From positions 1 to 64,000 of the forward strand of contig CACNFL010000001.1 of NCBI GenBank assembly GCA_902619745.1: 64,000 bases of DNA, given 5' to 3'. The notes beneath the pieces are model-generated. The model saw nothing but the letters and a program-made list of their open reading frames with translations. It searched no databases and had not been told where the DNA came from. The position numbers and the translations under genes are program-made. Shown in pieces: positions 25,855 through 34,493 of this stretch (positions are counted from its first letter, which is position 1; every line of letters starts with the position of its first letter). The stretch is from an uncultured Pelagibacteraceae bacterium. Lineage in GTDB: Bacteria > Pseudomonadota > Alphaproteobacteria > Pelagibacterales > Pelagibacteraceae.

Positions 25855-27023
25855 TGTTGTTCACAAAAGAAGAATATAAGCAAAGATTAACAAAAGTTAA
25901 AAAAATGATGCAAGAAAAAGGCATCGATCTTTTAATCTCACATGACACTAACAACATGAATTACCTAACAGGTTATGATGCTTGGTCATTTTATTATGCT
26001 CAATGCGCAATTGTTCATATAGATGCAGACGAGCCTCTATGTTTTGTTAGGGCTCAAGATGCAGGTGGCGCATATATTAAAACTTATTTAAAGGATGAGA
26101 ATATTTTAGTTTATGACGAAAATTATATTCATACTTGGCCAAAACATCCTTATGATAATTTGGTAGAGATTATAAAAGAAAGAAAATGGGATAATTCATG
26201 CATTGGATTAGAAATGGATGCGCATTACTTCACTGCGTTTTGTTATGAAAAAATAAAGCAAGGATTACCTAATGCAAAAATCAAAGATAGCGATCGTTTA
26301 GTTAATTGGGCAAGGTTAGTAAAATCAGATGCTGAAATAGGTTTTATGAAATCTGCTGCAAAAATTTCTGAAAAAGGAATGAAAACTGCAATGGAGGTTA
26401 TTAAACCAGGAGTAAGACAGTGCGATGCAGTAGGTGAAATTCAAAAAACTTTATTCTATGGAACAGAAGAATTTGGAGGAGAATATTCTAGTATTGCAAC
26501 ATTACTTCCAACAGGGAAAGGTACTTCAGCTTCGCATTTAACAGCAACACAAGATAAATTTGTGGAGGGTGAGGCTACAATTATTGAATTATCTGGGGTT
26601 TATAAGAGATATCATTCTCCAATGGCAAGAACAGTTCTGCTTGGAAAACCCAATCAATTAAAGATTGATACAATGAACAAAACAATTGAAGCTTTAAATG
26701 CAGGCATAAGTCAAATTAAACCTGGGAATACAGCGGATGATGTTGCACAAGCTTTTTGGAAAATATTAGATAAATACGGAATAGAAAAAAAATCTCGAAC
26801 AGGTTATTCGATTGGAATTGGTTATCCTCCAGATTGGGGCGAACACACTCTTAATATTTATAAGGGAGATATGACAGTTTTAGAACCTAATGTTTGCTTT
26901 CATATGATAGCAGTGATGCAGTTCGGTGATTGGGGTGTTGAAGCATCTGAGGCTATAAGAGTTACAGAGAATGGATCAGAATTGTTCTGTAATTTTCCAA
27001 AAGAGCTTCATATTAAGAGTTAA
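25854..27023 (+). CDS. M24-family hydrolase, DoeA/EutD (ectoine hydrolase)-like
   Basis: A 389-residue creatinase/prolidase-fold protein. The N-terminal creatinase domain (LISHDTNNMNYLTGYDAWSF) is followed by the pita-bread domain with GIGYPPDWGEH and FHMIAVMQFGDWGVEASEAI, segments I associate with ectoine hydrolase DoeA. The metal ligands of aminopeptidase P are not conserved (ELSGVYKRYHSP where a metal-binding Asp is usual), so it is probably a metal-independent amidinohydrolase or ring-opening hydrolase, not a true peptidase. Other DoeBCD partners are not evident nearby. Confidence 0.75.
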   Translation: MLFTKEEYKQRLTKVKKMMQEKGIDLLISHDTNNMNYLTGYDAWSFYYAQCAIVHIDADEPLCFVRAQDAGGAYIKTYLKDENILVYDENYIHTWPKHPYDNLVEIIKERKWDNSCIGLEMDAHYFTAFCYEKIKQGLPNAKIKDSDRLVNWARLVKSDAEIGFMKSAAKISEKGMKTAMEVIKPGVRQCDAVGEIQKTLFYGTEEFGGEYSSIATLLPTGKGTSASHLTATQDKFVEGEATIIELSGVYKRYHSPMARTVLLGKPNQLKIDTMNKTIEALNAGISQIKPGNTADDVAQAFWKILDKYGIEKKSRTGYSIGIGYPPDWGEHTLNIYKGDMTVLEPNVCFHMIAVMQFGDWGVEASEAIRVTENGSELFCNFPKELHIKS

Positions 27024-27068
27024 TTAGCTATTGAAATCTATTTATACAAATGTTTTATATTCACCTTT

Positions 27069-28154
27069 ATGTCTAAAAATCCAGAGTTTGTTAAATTCGA
27101 TAAAGTAGATAAAAGTTATGACGGTAAGGTTCTTGTAGTCAAAGATCTTCAATTAGATATTGCAGAAGGTGAATTCATTACAATGCTTGGTCCATCTGGT
27201 TCAGGTAAAACAACTTGTTTAATGATGTTGGCTGGTTTTGAAACACCAACTCACGGCGAAATATTATTAGATGGAAATATAATTTCGAATATTCCTCCAC
27301 ATAAAAGAGGGATCGGAATGGTTTTCCAAAACTATGCATTGTTTCCACATATGACAGTTTATGAAAATTTAGCTTTTCCATTAAGAGTAAGAAAAGTTGA
27401 AAAAGATGAAATAGATAAAAAAGTTGATAAAGCATTATCGATGGTTTCATTAAGTGGTTTTGAAACTAGAATGCCTGCTCAACTTTCTGGTGGTCAGCAA
27501 CAAAGAGTAGCAGTTGCAAGAGCTTTAGTATTTGATCCAGCAGTAGTATTAATGGATGAACCACTTGGAGCACTAGATAAAAATTTAAGAGAAAGCATGC
27601 AATATGAAATAAAACATATTCATGAAAGTATTGGTGTAACAGTTGTATATGTAACTCATGATCAAAGTGAGGCATTAACTATGTCAAATAGGATTGCAGT
27701 ATTTAATGATGGAAAGGTTCAACAACTTTCAAATCCAGCGGAACTTTATGAGAAGCCAGTAAATTCTTTTGTTGCTGAATTTATTGGGGAAAACAATACT
27801 TTTAATGGAGAGGTGATTGATATTGCTAAAGATAAATGCAAAGTTAAATTAGCAAATTCAGAAATATTAGCTAATCCAATTTCTGTTAAGTCAAAAGGAG
27901 AAAAAACAACAGTCTCATTGAGACCTGAAAGAGCGTTAATAAATCCAACTGATAAAATGGACAACATGTTTACTGGAAAAATTGAGGAAGTAATTTATCA
28001 TGGTGATCATACAAGAGTTAGATTAAATCTTTTAGGAAGTTCTGAGTTTATTCTAAAAGTTCCTAACAGCACATCCAATTTAGAATTAAAAGTTAGCCAA
28101 GATATAAATATTGGTTGGAATAGTGTTGATGCTAGAGCATTAGACCCAAAATAA
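27069..28154 (+). CDS. potA: PotA-type polyamine ABC transporter ATPase
   Basis: A 361-residue ABC ATPase with Walker A at residues 41-48 (GPSGSGKT), QNYALFPHMTV Q-loop, LSGGQQQR signature and VLMDEPLGALD. A C-terminal TOBE domain (residues about 285-355) marks the PotA/MalK/UgpC class. It energises the PotB/PotC permease encoded downstream. The ATG directly follows TATATTCACCTTT with no ribosome-binding site, so the message may have almost no leader. The gene order potA, binding protein, potB, potC is complete. Confidence 0.92.
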   Translation: MSKNPEFVKFDKVDKSYDGKVLVVKDLQLDIAEGEFITMLGPSGSGKTTCLMMLAGFETPTHGEILLDGNIISNIPPHKRGIGMVFQNYALFPHMTVYENLAFPLRVRKVEKDEIDKKVDKALSMVSLSGFETRMPAQLSGGQQQRVAVARALVFDPAVVLMDEPLGALDKNLRESMQYEIKHIHESIGVTVVYVTHDQSEALTMSNRIAVFNDGKVQQLSNPAELYEKPVNSFVAEFIGENNTFNGEVIDIAKDKCKVKLANSEILANPISVKSKGEKTTVSLRPERALINPTDKMDNMFTGKIEEVIYHGDHTRVRLNLLGSSEFILKVPNSTSNLELKVSQDINIGWNSVDARALDPK

Positions 28155-28207
28155 TCCTATTTAAAATATTCACATCTAATGCACGTAACTAATGACAAAA
28201 TCAGCTG

Positions 28208-28236
28208 TTGACTTAATCTTCCCTATTTGTTGTACT
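28208..28236 (+). promoter_or_regulatory. Candidate sigma-70 promoter for the polyamine-type binding protein
   Basis: TTGACT at 28208-28213 and TGTACT at 28231-28236 are separated by 17 bases and lie about 45 bases upstream of the binding-protein ATG. The gene also has a strong GGAGGAATA ribosome-binding site just before 28283. An own promoter inside the operon would allow extra binding protein. Assigned by motif only. Confidence 0.4.
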
Positions 28237-28282
28237 TTTACTTATATAAATTAATTTATATCAACGTTTAAACGGAGGAATA

Positions 28283-29401
28283 ATGAGAAAAATAAGTAAA
28301 TTATTACTAGCTCTTTCTTTTGTTGTATCTCTTACTTCTTCAGCCTTTGCTGTTACAGTAGCATCATGGGGTGGAGCTTACACAGAGTCTCAAAAGCTTG
28401 GGTATGGTGATCCTACTGCTAAAGCGCTTGGAGTAGAAATCAACTGGGTTGACTATTCTGGTGGTTTATCAGAAATCAAAGCACAAAAAGAAGCGGGTGC
28501 TATAACTTGGGATATCATAGACTTATTTGCATTCGATACTATTAACGGATGTGATGAAGGTTTATTTGTTAAATTTGATTTTGACAAAGACTTCCCAGCT
28601 GCACCAGATGGAACTCCTGCAAGTGAAGACTTCTTCACAGGAATGCCAAGTGAATGTGCTGTAGGTAACATTTTATATTCTTGGAATTATGCTTTTGACA
28701 CAAGAGCATTCGGTGGTAAAGAGCCTAAAACAATTAAGGATTTCTTTAACACTAAAAAATTCCCTGGAAAAAGAGCAATCTATAAAAGTGCTTTAACAAA
28801 CTTAGAAATCGCTTTAGCAGCTGACGGTGTTAAGTTGGGTGATGGCGGAACTAGAGTTTACAGAAAACTTTTAGAAGATGGTGGAATCGACAGAGCGATG
28901 AATAAAATCAAAGCATTATGTACAGATCCAAATGGTGGATGTGTATTCTGGTCTGCAGGTGCTCAACCACCTGAATTATTAGTTGCTGGTGAAGTTGTAA
29001 TGGCAACTGGTTGGAACGGAAGATTCTTTAACGCTGAAGTTGGAGAGAACGCTCCAATTAAACAAGTATGGGATGGTCAAGGTCTTGACTACGAATATTT
29101 CGCACTTGTTAAAGGTGGACCGGATGAAGCAAATGCTAAAAAAGCTTTAGCTATGATGACTAACACTGAAATGTTAGCTGGTAGCGCGAAGTACATTGCA
29201 TATGCTCCATGGAGAAAATCATCTCTTGATGTAATTACTGCTGGTGAGCCTTGGTACAAAGATGGTAAAACTAACATGATGCCACAAATGCCAACTGCTC
29301 CTGCAAACACTAAGAACTATTTCTTAGTAGACCCATTCTTCTGGGCTGATAACAATACTGAGATCAGTGAGAAGTGGGAAGCAATGAAAGCAGGTCTATA
29401 A
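28283..29401 (+). CDS. potD: Polyamine-type (PotD-like) periplasmic binding protein
   Basis: A 372-residue extracellular solute-binding protein. A signal peptide of about 23 residues ends in SSAFA, and the mature chain opens with VTVASWGGAYTES, the usual start of the spermidine/putrescine-type binding proteins. The codon use is noticeably less A/T-biased than in neighbours (more GGT, GCT, AAC), consistent with high expression. It delivers substrate to PotB/PotC. Spermidine/putrescine is the family default; opines or other guanidino compounds are possible, since a ureohydrolase lies nearby. Confidence 0.88.
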   Translation: MRKISKLLLALSFVVSLTSSAFAVTVASWGGAYTESQKLGYGDPTAKALGVEINWVDYSGGLSEIKAQKEAGAITWDIIDLFAFDTINGCDEGLFVKFDFDKDFPAAPDGTPASEDFFTGMPSECAVGNILYSWNYAFDTRAFGGKEPKTIKDFFNTKKFPGKRAIYKSALTNLEIALAADGVKLGDGGTRVYRKLLEDGGIDRAMNKIKALCTDPNGGCVFWSAGAQPPELLVAGEVVMATGWNGRFFNAEVGENAPIKQVWDGQGLDYEYFALVKGGPDEANAKKALAMMTNTEMLAGSAKYIAYAPWRKSSLDVITAGEPWYKDGKTNMMPQMPTAPANTKNYFLVDPFFWADNNTEISEKWEAMKAGL

Positions 29402-29437
29402 TTTCAGTTTTAAACACTGAATTTATATAATATATTT

Positions 29438-29469
29438 AGGGCGGTTATTTTTAACCGCCCTATTTTTTT
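29438..29469 (+). terminator. Intra-operon hairpin with U-tract (likely attenuator)
   Basis: A perfect 10-base-pair stem, AGGGCGGTTA at 29438-29447 and TAACCGCCCT at 29452-29461, with a TTTT loop, followed by A and seven T. It has all the features of a rho-independent terminator but sits between the binding protein and PotB. It probably lets only part of the transcripts continue into the permease genes. Confidence 0.88.
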
Positions 29470-30735
29470 ATGAGCTCTGAAACAAAACAAATTTTAACAA
29501 CTGACGGAATACCTTTAGAGGTCAGTTTAAAAAAAGCTGAAAAGAAGAATAAAATAAAGGCATTTCTTCTTGTAGCTCCATTATTATTATTTCTTGTAAT
29601 TACTTATATCTTTCCAATTGGAGATATGTTTATGAGGAGTGTTGATGACAGAATGGTCACCAATATGCTTCCAAAAACATTTAAAGCGATGGAGAAATGG
29701 GAAAATTTAGATGAGTTACCTCCAGAAGAAGTATATCGAGGTTTTTATGAGGATTACAAACTACTTGCTGAAAATCAACAGCATGGAAAATTAGGACAAA
29801 GATTAAATAAAGAAAAAAATGGTTTTAATACGATTACCAAAAAACTTTTTAGACAAATCAAAAGAAAAAAAATTGATGAAAGCGCTAGTTTAAAAGAGCA
29901 AATCAATAAACTTCATAAAAGATGGAGAGATGTAGAGTATTGGCAAGCAATTAAAAGAACTGCACCTCCCTATACAGCTTCAAAATATCTAAAGGGAATG
30001 GACATGTATTTTGCTGCTGATGGTAGCATAGCCCAAGTAGATGAAGATAGAAGAATACACAGAATTCTGTGGCTTAGAACATTAGAAATTGCCTTTTTTG
30101 TTACACTTTTTTGCTTCTTTATGGGATACCCAATAGCTCATTTATTAGCAACACTACCAATGAAATACAGCAACTTATTAATGATTTGTGTGCTGCTTCC
30201 TTTCTGGACATCTTTACTTGTAAGGACAGCTAGTTGGATGATTTTGTTGCAACAGCAAGGAATAGTGAATGACTTCTTTGTGATGATTGGTTTAGTTGCG
30301 GACGATAACAGGCCAGAAATGATGTACAATAAGGTTGGGACATATGTTGCAATGACACAGATCTTATTGCCATTTATGGTTCTTCCACTTTATAGCGTTA
30401 TGAAGACTATCTCACCAAGCTTAATGAGAGCTGGAAAATCATTAGGTGGAACACCTTTTGTTGCGTTTTGGAAAGTTTACTTCCCTTTAACAATACCAGG
30501 TATTGGTGCCGGATGTTTATTAGTTTTCATTTTAGCGATTGGGTACTATATAACCCCAGCTTTAGTTGGAGGTGCCTCAGGAACATTAATAAGTAATCAG
30601 ATTGCGTTTCACATGAAGACCACTCTTGATTGGAGTTTCGCATCAGCTATGGGATTAATGTTGTTGACTGGAGTTTTAGTTATTTATTGGATTTATAATA
30701 AATTAGTTGGAGTTGATAATATTAAATTAGGATAA
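29470..30735 (+). CDS. potB: PotB-type ABC transporter permease with enlarged periplasmic loop
   Basis: A 421-residue permease, much longer than the roughly 280-residue E. coli PotB. After the first span (residues about 30-48) comes a hydrophilic, charged region of about 150 residues (to about 190), then the standard five-span permease core with the EAA-like loop (SLMRAGKSLGGTPFVAFWKVYFPLT). The ATG is reached directly after the U-tract of the hairpin, without a ribosome-binding site, so translation may depend on read-through from upstream. The added domain is expected in the periplasm and could contact the binding protein. Confidence 0.87.
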   Translation: MSSETKQILTTDGIPLEVSLKKAEKKNKIKAFLLVAPLLLFLVITYIFPIGDMFMRSVDDRMVTNMLPKTFKAMEKWENLDELPPEEVYRGFYEDYKLLAENQQHGKLGQRLNKEKNGFNTITKKLFRQIKRKKIDESASLKEQINKLHKRWRDVEYWQAIKRTAPPYTASKYLKGMDMYFAADGSIAQVDEDRRIHRILWLRTLEIAFFVTLFCFFMGYPIAHLLATLPMKYSNLLMICVLLPFWTSLLVRTASWMILLQQQGIVNDFFVMIGLVADDNRPEMMYNKVGTYVAMTQILLPFMVLPLYSVMKTISPSLMRAGKSLGGTPFVAFWKVYFPLTIPGIGAGCLLVFILAIGYYITPALVGGASGTLISNQIAFHMKTTLDWSFASAMGLMLLTGVLVIYWIYNKLVGVDNIKLG

Positions 30736-30736
30736 T

Positions 30737-31591
30737 ATGGCATTACCAAGTTATACAGAAACAAGATACAGAATTTGGCACTATATTTATATTGCTATTT
30801 GTACTTTTGTATTTTTCTTTCTAATTGCACCTTTATTTGTAATTTTTCCATTATCATTTAATGCGGAGGAATTTTTGGTTTTCTCTGAAGGGATGAAAAA
30901 TCTTGATCCTGATGCATTCTCATTAAGATGGTATAAAGATATGATTTATGGGACTAAAAATCCTTGGGGATTAGCCGCAAAAAATAGTTTTATAATTGCA
31001 ATATTCGCAACCATTGGTTCAATAATTTTAGGTACTTTGGCTGCTTTAGGTTTGAGTAGCAGGCATATGCCATACAAAGGAATTATAATGGCTACTTTAA
31101 TCTCACCAATGATAGTTCCTTTAATTATTTCTGGGGTTGCAATTTTCTTTTTTATGGCAAAAGCTGGTTTAGCCGCAACACATACAGGAATAGTGTTAGC
31201 ACATATAATTTTAGGTACTCCATTTGTTGTCATTACTGTGACAGCAACACTTTCTGGTTTTGATCACAGTGTGACAAGGGCTGCAGCGAGTTTAGGGAGT
31301 AATCCAGTAAACACATTTATGAAGATCACTCTTCCATTAATATTACCCGGTGTTATTTCGGGTGGATTGTTTGCTTTTGTAACTTCATTTGACGAAGTTG
31401 TAGTAGTGTTGTTTTTAGCAGGTTTAGAAAATACAACTATTCCTGTACAAATGTGGACTGGATTAAGAGAGCAATTAAGTCCAACAATTCTTGCTGTAGC
31501 AACATGTTTAATTCTCTTATCAACCTTAATACTAGTATCAGCTGAATTATTGAGAAGAAGATCTGAGAGATTAAGAGGAATAAATAGATAA
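30737..31591 (+). CDS. potC: PotC-type ABC transporter permease
   Basis: A 284-residue permease of normal PotC length, with six spans and the EAA motif (TRAAASLGSNPVNTFMKITLPLI). It follows PotB with a 1-base gap and completes the importer. The C-terminal arginine-rich tail (RRRSERLRG) is cytoplasmic by the positive-inside rule. Confidence 0.9.
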   Translation: MALPSYTETRYRIWHYIYIAICTFVFFFLIAPLFVIFPLSFNAEEFLVFSEGMKNLDPDAFSLRWYKDMIYGTKNPWGLAAKNSFIIAIFATIGSIILGTLAALGLSSRHMPYKGIIMATLISPMIVPLIISGVAIFFFMAKAGLAATHTGIVLAHIILGTPFVVITVTATLSGFDHSVTRAAASLGSNPVNTFMKITLPLILPGVISGGLFAFVTSFDEVVVVLFLAGLENTTIPVQMWTGLREQLSPTILAVATCLILLSTLILVSAELLRRRSERLRGINR

Positions 31592-31627
31592 TTTACCCAA
31601 ATAATTTAATCATATATAGAAGTTGGT

Positions 31628-33850
31628 ATGGAAATTAAAAAAGTTGTAGTTATTGGTTCTGGTACAATGGGCAGCGGTATTGCAGCCCATTTATGTAATG
31701 CAGGTGTACCAGTTACTCTTTTAGATTTAACTACTGAAATCAGCGAAAAAGCTAGAGAAAGAATTCATAAATCTAGACCTCCTTTGCTAATAGATAAAAG
31801 TAAAATTAACAATATTAATGTTGGAAATATTGAAGAAAATTTTGACGTAGTAAAAGATGCAGATTGGGTGGTAGAGGCGGTTGTAGAAAGAATTGATATT
31901 AAACATAATATTTATGAGAAGATATTTAAGAACAGAAAAAAAGGCGCAATAGTTTCATCAAACACATCATCAATTCCAATTAAAGTTTTATCAGAAAAAC
32001 TAAATGATGAAGAAAAAAAAGATTTTTGTATCACTCACTTTTTTAATCCAGTTAGATACATGGGATTGTTAGAAATTGTTAAAAACGAAAATAACGATTT
32101 AAATAAAATCAATTCTTTAAAGAAATTTTGTGAAGTAGAGCTCGGTAAGGGTGCTATAGTTTGCAACGATACCCCAGGTTTTCTAGGTAATAGAATTGGT
32201 GTTTATGCAATGCAAGTTGCTATGACAGAAGCATTCAAAATGAAACTTTCAATAGAAGAAGCTGATGCAGTTTTTGGTAGACCGATGGGAATACCCAAAA
32301 CAGGAGTATTTGGATTATATGATCTAATTGGAATTGATTTGATGGCTGATGTATTAAAAAGTTTTATTAAGGAACTTTCAGAAAAAGATGAATTTCAAAT
32401 TGTTGCAAAAGAAATTCCATTAGTCAAAAAATTAATTGAAACAGGCTATACAGGGCGTAAAGGAAAAGGCGGCTTTTATAGAATGAATAAAAGTGGAGAT
32501 CAAAAAATTTTAGAAGCGATAAATTTAGAAACAGGAGAGTATTCGGCAACAAAAAAAATAGATTTAGGAATTGAGACTGTTGATATTAGTAATTTAATTA
32601 ATCGAAAAGATAAGTTTGGAGAATATGCCTGGATTGTAATTTCAAAAATAATTAAATATGCATCTTCACTTGTTCCAGGAATTACTGATAAGTTTAACGA
32701 TATTGATGAAGCTATGAGACTAGGTTTTAATTGGGCAATGGGACCATTCGAAATGTTGAGATCAATAGGAGTTAATAATTTCTTTGAGAGAATTGATAGC
32801 TTTGAAAATAATAAATTTTTAGAAAATTTATCAAAATCAAAAGATGAAAACTTCTATGGAGAAAGACAACTTTATACAGATATTCAAACTCTAGGAAAAA
32901 TAAGACCATCAGCAATTAAACTAGATAAAAATAATTCAGCTGAAATTCATCGATTTAAAGATTTTAATATTGTTGAATTTACAACAAAAGCTTGTGCATT
33001 AGACTATGATTCAATGGATGCATTGAAAAATGCAACCGATAAACCTTTAATAATAATTAATGAAAGCATGCAATTTTCAGCAGGTGTGAATTTAAGTTAT
33101 ACTATGAATTTTGCTGACAAAGGTGATTTTAAATCAATTGAAAAATTTATTAAATATTTTCAAGATACTTGCAAAACTTTAAAATACTCTAAGTACCCAG
33201 TTGTATCAGCACCTTCTGGACTTACACTTGGAGGAGGCTTTGAGGTTTTAGTTCAAAGTAATTTTGTTGCCTCACACACAAATTTAGTTATTGGATTAGT
33301 TGAAACTATTGTTGGATTAGTTCCAGCAGGTGGAGGATGTAAAGAAATGTTGTGGAGATGGTCACAAACAGAGGAAGCAAAATTAGATCCAGATTATGCC
33401 CCACTAAAAGTTTTTGATATTATTGGTTATGCTAAAACAGCCACATCTCCAATCGAGGCTGAGCCATTAAAGTATTTACGACCAGAAGATAAAAAAATAA
33501 TGAACAGAAATAGCCTTTTTGAGGAAGCAAAAAATTTAATTAATCAAAATACTGATTTTGTTCCTCCAGAAGAGTGTAAATTTAAGCTTTCCGGAAAGCT
33601 GCTGAAAGATAAAATGATTAAGGTTTTAGAGAAATTATACAACGAAAAGGTAATTTTAGATCATGGTATGCATGTTGGAACTGAGCTTGCAAACGTTTTA
33701 AGTGGTGGAGACACTACTATTGAAAAAGTATTGTCAGAGGATGATCTGTATAAACTAGAACTAGATTCTTTTATGAGATTGATAGAAACAAAACAAACTC
33801 AAGAAAGAATTAAACATACATTATCGACAGGAAAACCTTTAGTTAATTAG
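31628..33850 (+). CDS. 3-hydroxyacyl-CoA dehydrogenase/enoyl-CoA hydratase, FadN-like fusion
   Basis: A 740-residue two-enzyme protein. The N-terminal part (residues 1-300) is a 3-hydroxyacyl-CoA dehydrogenase with the NAD motif GSGTMGSGIAAHL at 10-22 and a THFFNPVRYMGLLEIV catalytic-histidine segment. The C-terminal part carries enoyl-CoA hydratase motifs (GGGFEVLVQSNFVA and GLVETIVGLVPAGGG with the catalytic glutamate). This order is that of Bacillus FadN, reversed from FadB. It would carry two steps of beta-oxidation; no thiolase or acyl-CoA dehydrogenase adjoins it. Its end overlaps the convergent PPIase gene by 8 bases. Confidence 0.88.
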   Translation: MEIKKVVVIGSGTMGSGIAAHLCNAGVPVTLLDLTTEISEKARERIHKSRPPLLIDKSKINNINVGNIEENFDVVKDADWVVEAVVERIDIKHNIYEKIFKNRKKGAIVSSNTSSIPIKVLSEKLNDEEKKDFCITHFFNPVRYMGLLEIVKNENNDLNKINSLKKFCEVELGKGAIVCNDTPGFLGNRIGVYAMQVAMTEAFKMKLSIEEADAVFGRPMGIPKTGVFGLYDLIGIDLMADVLKSFIKELSEKDEFQIVAKEIPLVKKLIETGYTGRKGKGGFYRMNKSGDQKILEAINLETGEYSATKKIDLGIETVDISNLINRKDKFGEYAWIVISKIIKYASSLVPGITDKFNDIDEAMRLGFNWAMGPFEMLRSIGVNNFFERIDSFENNKFLENLSKSKDENFYGERQLYTDIQTLGKIRPSAIKLDKNNSAEIHRFKDFNIVEFTTKACALDYDSMDALKNATDKPLIIINESMQFSAGVNLSYTMNFADKGDFKSIEKFIKYFQDTCKTLKYSKYPVVSAPSGLTLGGGFEVLVQSNFVASHTNLVIGLVETIVGLVPAGGGCKEMLWRWSQTEEAKLDPDYAPLKVFDIIGYAKTATSPIEAEPLKYLRPEDKKIMNRNSLFEEAKNLINQNTDFVPPEECKFKLSGKLLKDKMIKVLEKLYNEKVILDHGMHVGTELANVLSGGDTTIEKVLSEDDLYKLELDSFMRLIETKQTQERIKHTLSTGKPLVN

Positions 33851-34493
33851 AATTAAACATTCTAAAGGTTTTAATATAATCAGGTCTTAAAACATAAATT
33901 GCCTTATTACCCATTTTAATTTTAGTTAATATATCTAAACCATAAATTACTTTACCAATTGGAGTATATTCACCTTGATAAATTGGAATTTCTTTTAATG
34001 TAATAAAGAATTCACTATCTTCTGTATCAAATTCTGTTGCTCTAGCAAAACCAACACTTCCTTCTGTAAATTTAAAATCGTTGGTCAGTTCTGATTTTAA
34101 CAATCCCAGTCCAGACTTTCCGCTACCAATTTTAGAATAATCTAAATTATTTATATTTCCATACTCAATATCTCCAGCCTGTACAAAAGTATTTTCTGAA
34201 ACTTTATAAAAAGCAGAACCATCATACATTTTTTTTTCGATTAAAATTTTAAATCTTTCCACCGCTTTAGGAGAAATTTCTGGATAAAGTTCAATTATTA
34301 CATTTCCACACTCAACATTCATTACTGCAATATTATCTGGATCATTAAAATTAAGTTTACTTAAATTATTTTTTTCTACAAATAGACATTTATTTTTTAA
34401 TAAAAAAAAAGATGTAAAAGCAAAAATTGAAAGACAAATTAAAAATATAAATAAAATTTTTTCTGATTTTGAGGCTTTAATAGTTTTAATCAT
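33843..34493 (-). CDS. Membrane-anchored cyclophilin-type peptidyl-prolyl isomerase
   Basis: A 216-residue protein with an N-terminal membrane anchor (residues about 13-32) and a cyclophilin domain (MNVECGNVIIELYPEISPKAVERF, FYKVSENTFVQAGD). It probably faces the periplasm and assists folding of exported proteins. The usual FHR motif is FYKV here, so the catalytic arginine seems lost, which may mean weak isomerase activity or a chaperone role. It overlaps the upstream metallopeptidase-like gene by four bases. Confidence 0.83.
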   Translation of the reverse strand: MIKTIKASKSEKILFIFLICLSIFAFTSFFLLKNKCLFVEKNNLSKLNFNDPDNIAVMNVECGNVIIELYPEISPKAVERFKILIEKKMYDGSAFYKVSENTFVQAGDIEYGNINNLDYSKIGSGKSGLGLLKSELTNDFKFTEGSVGFARATEFDTEDSEFFITLKEIPIYQGEYTPIGKVIYGLDILTKIKMGNKAIYVLRPDYIKTFRMFNSN

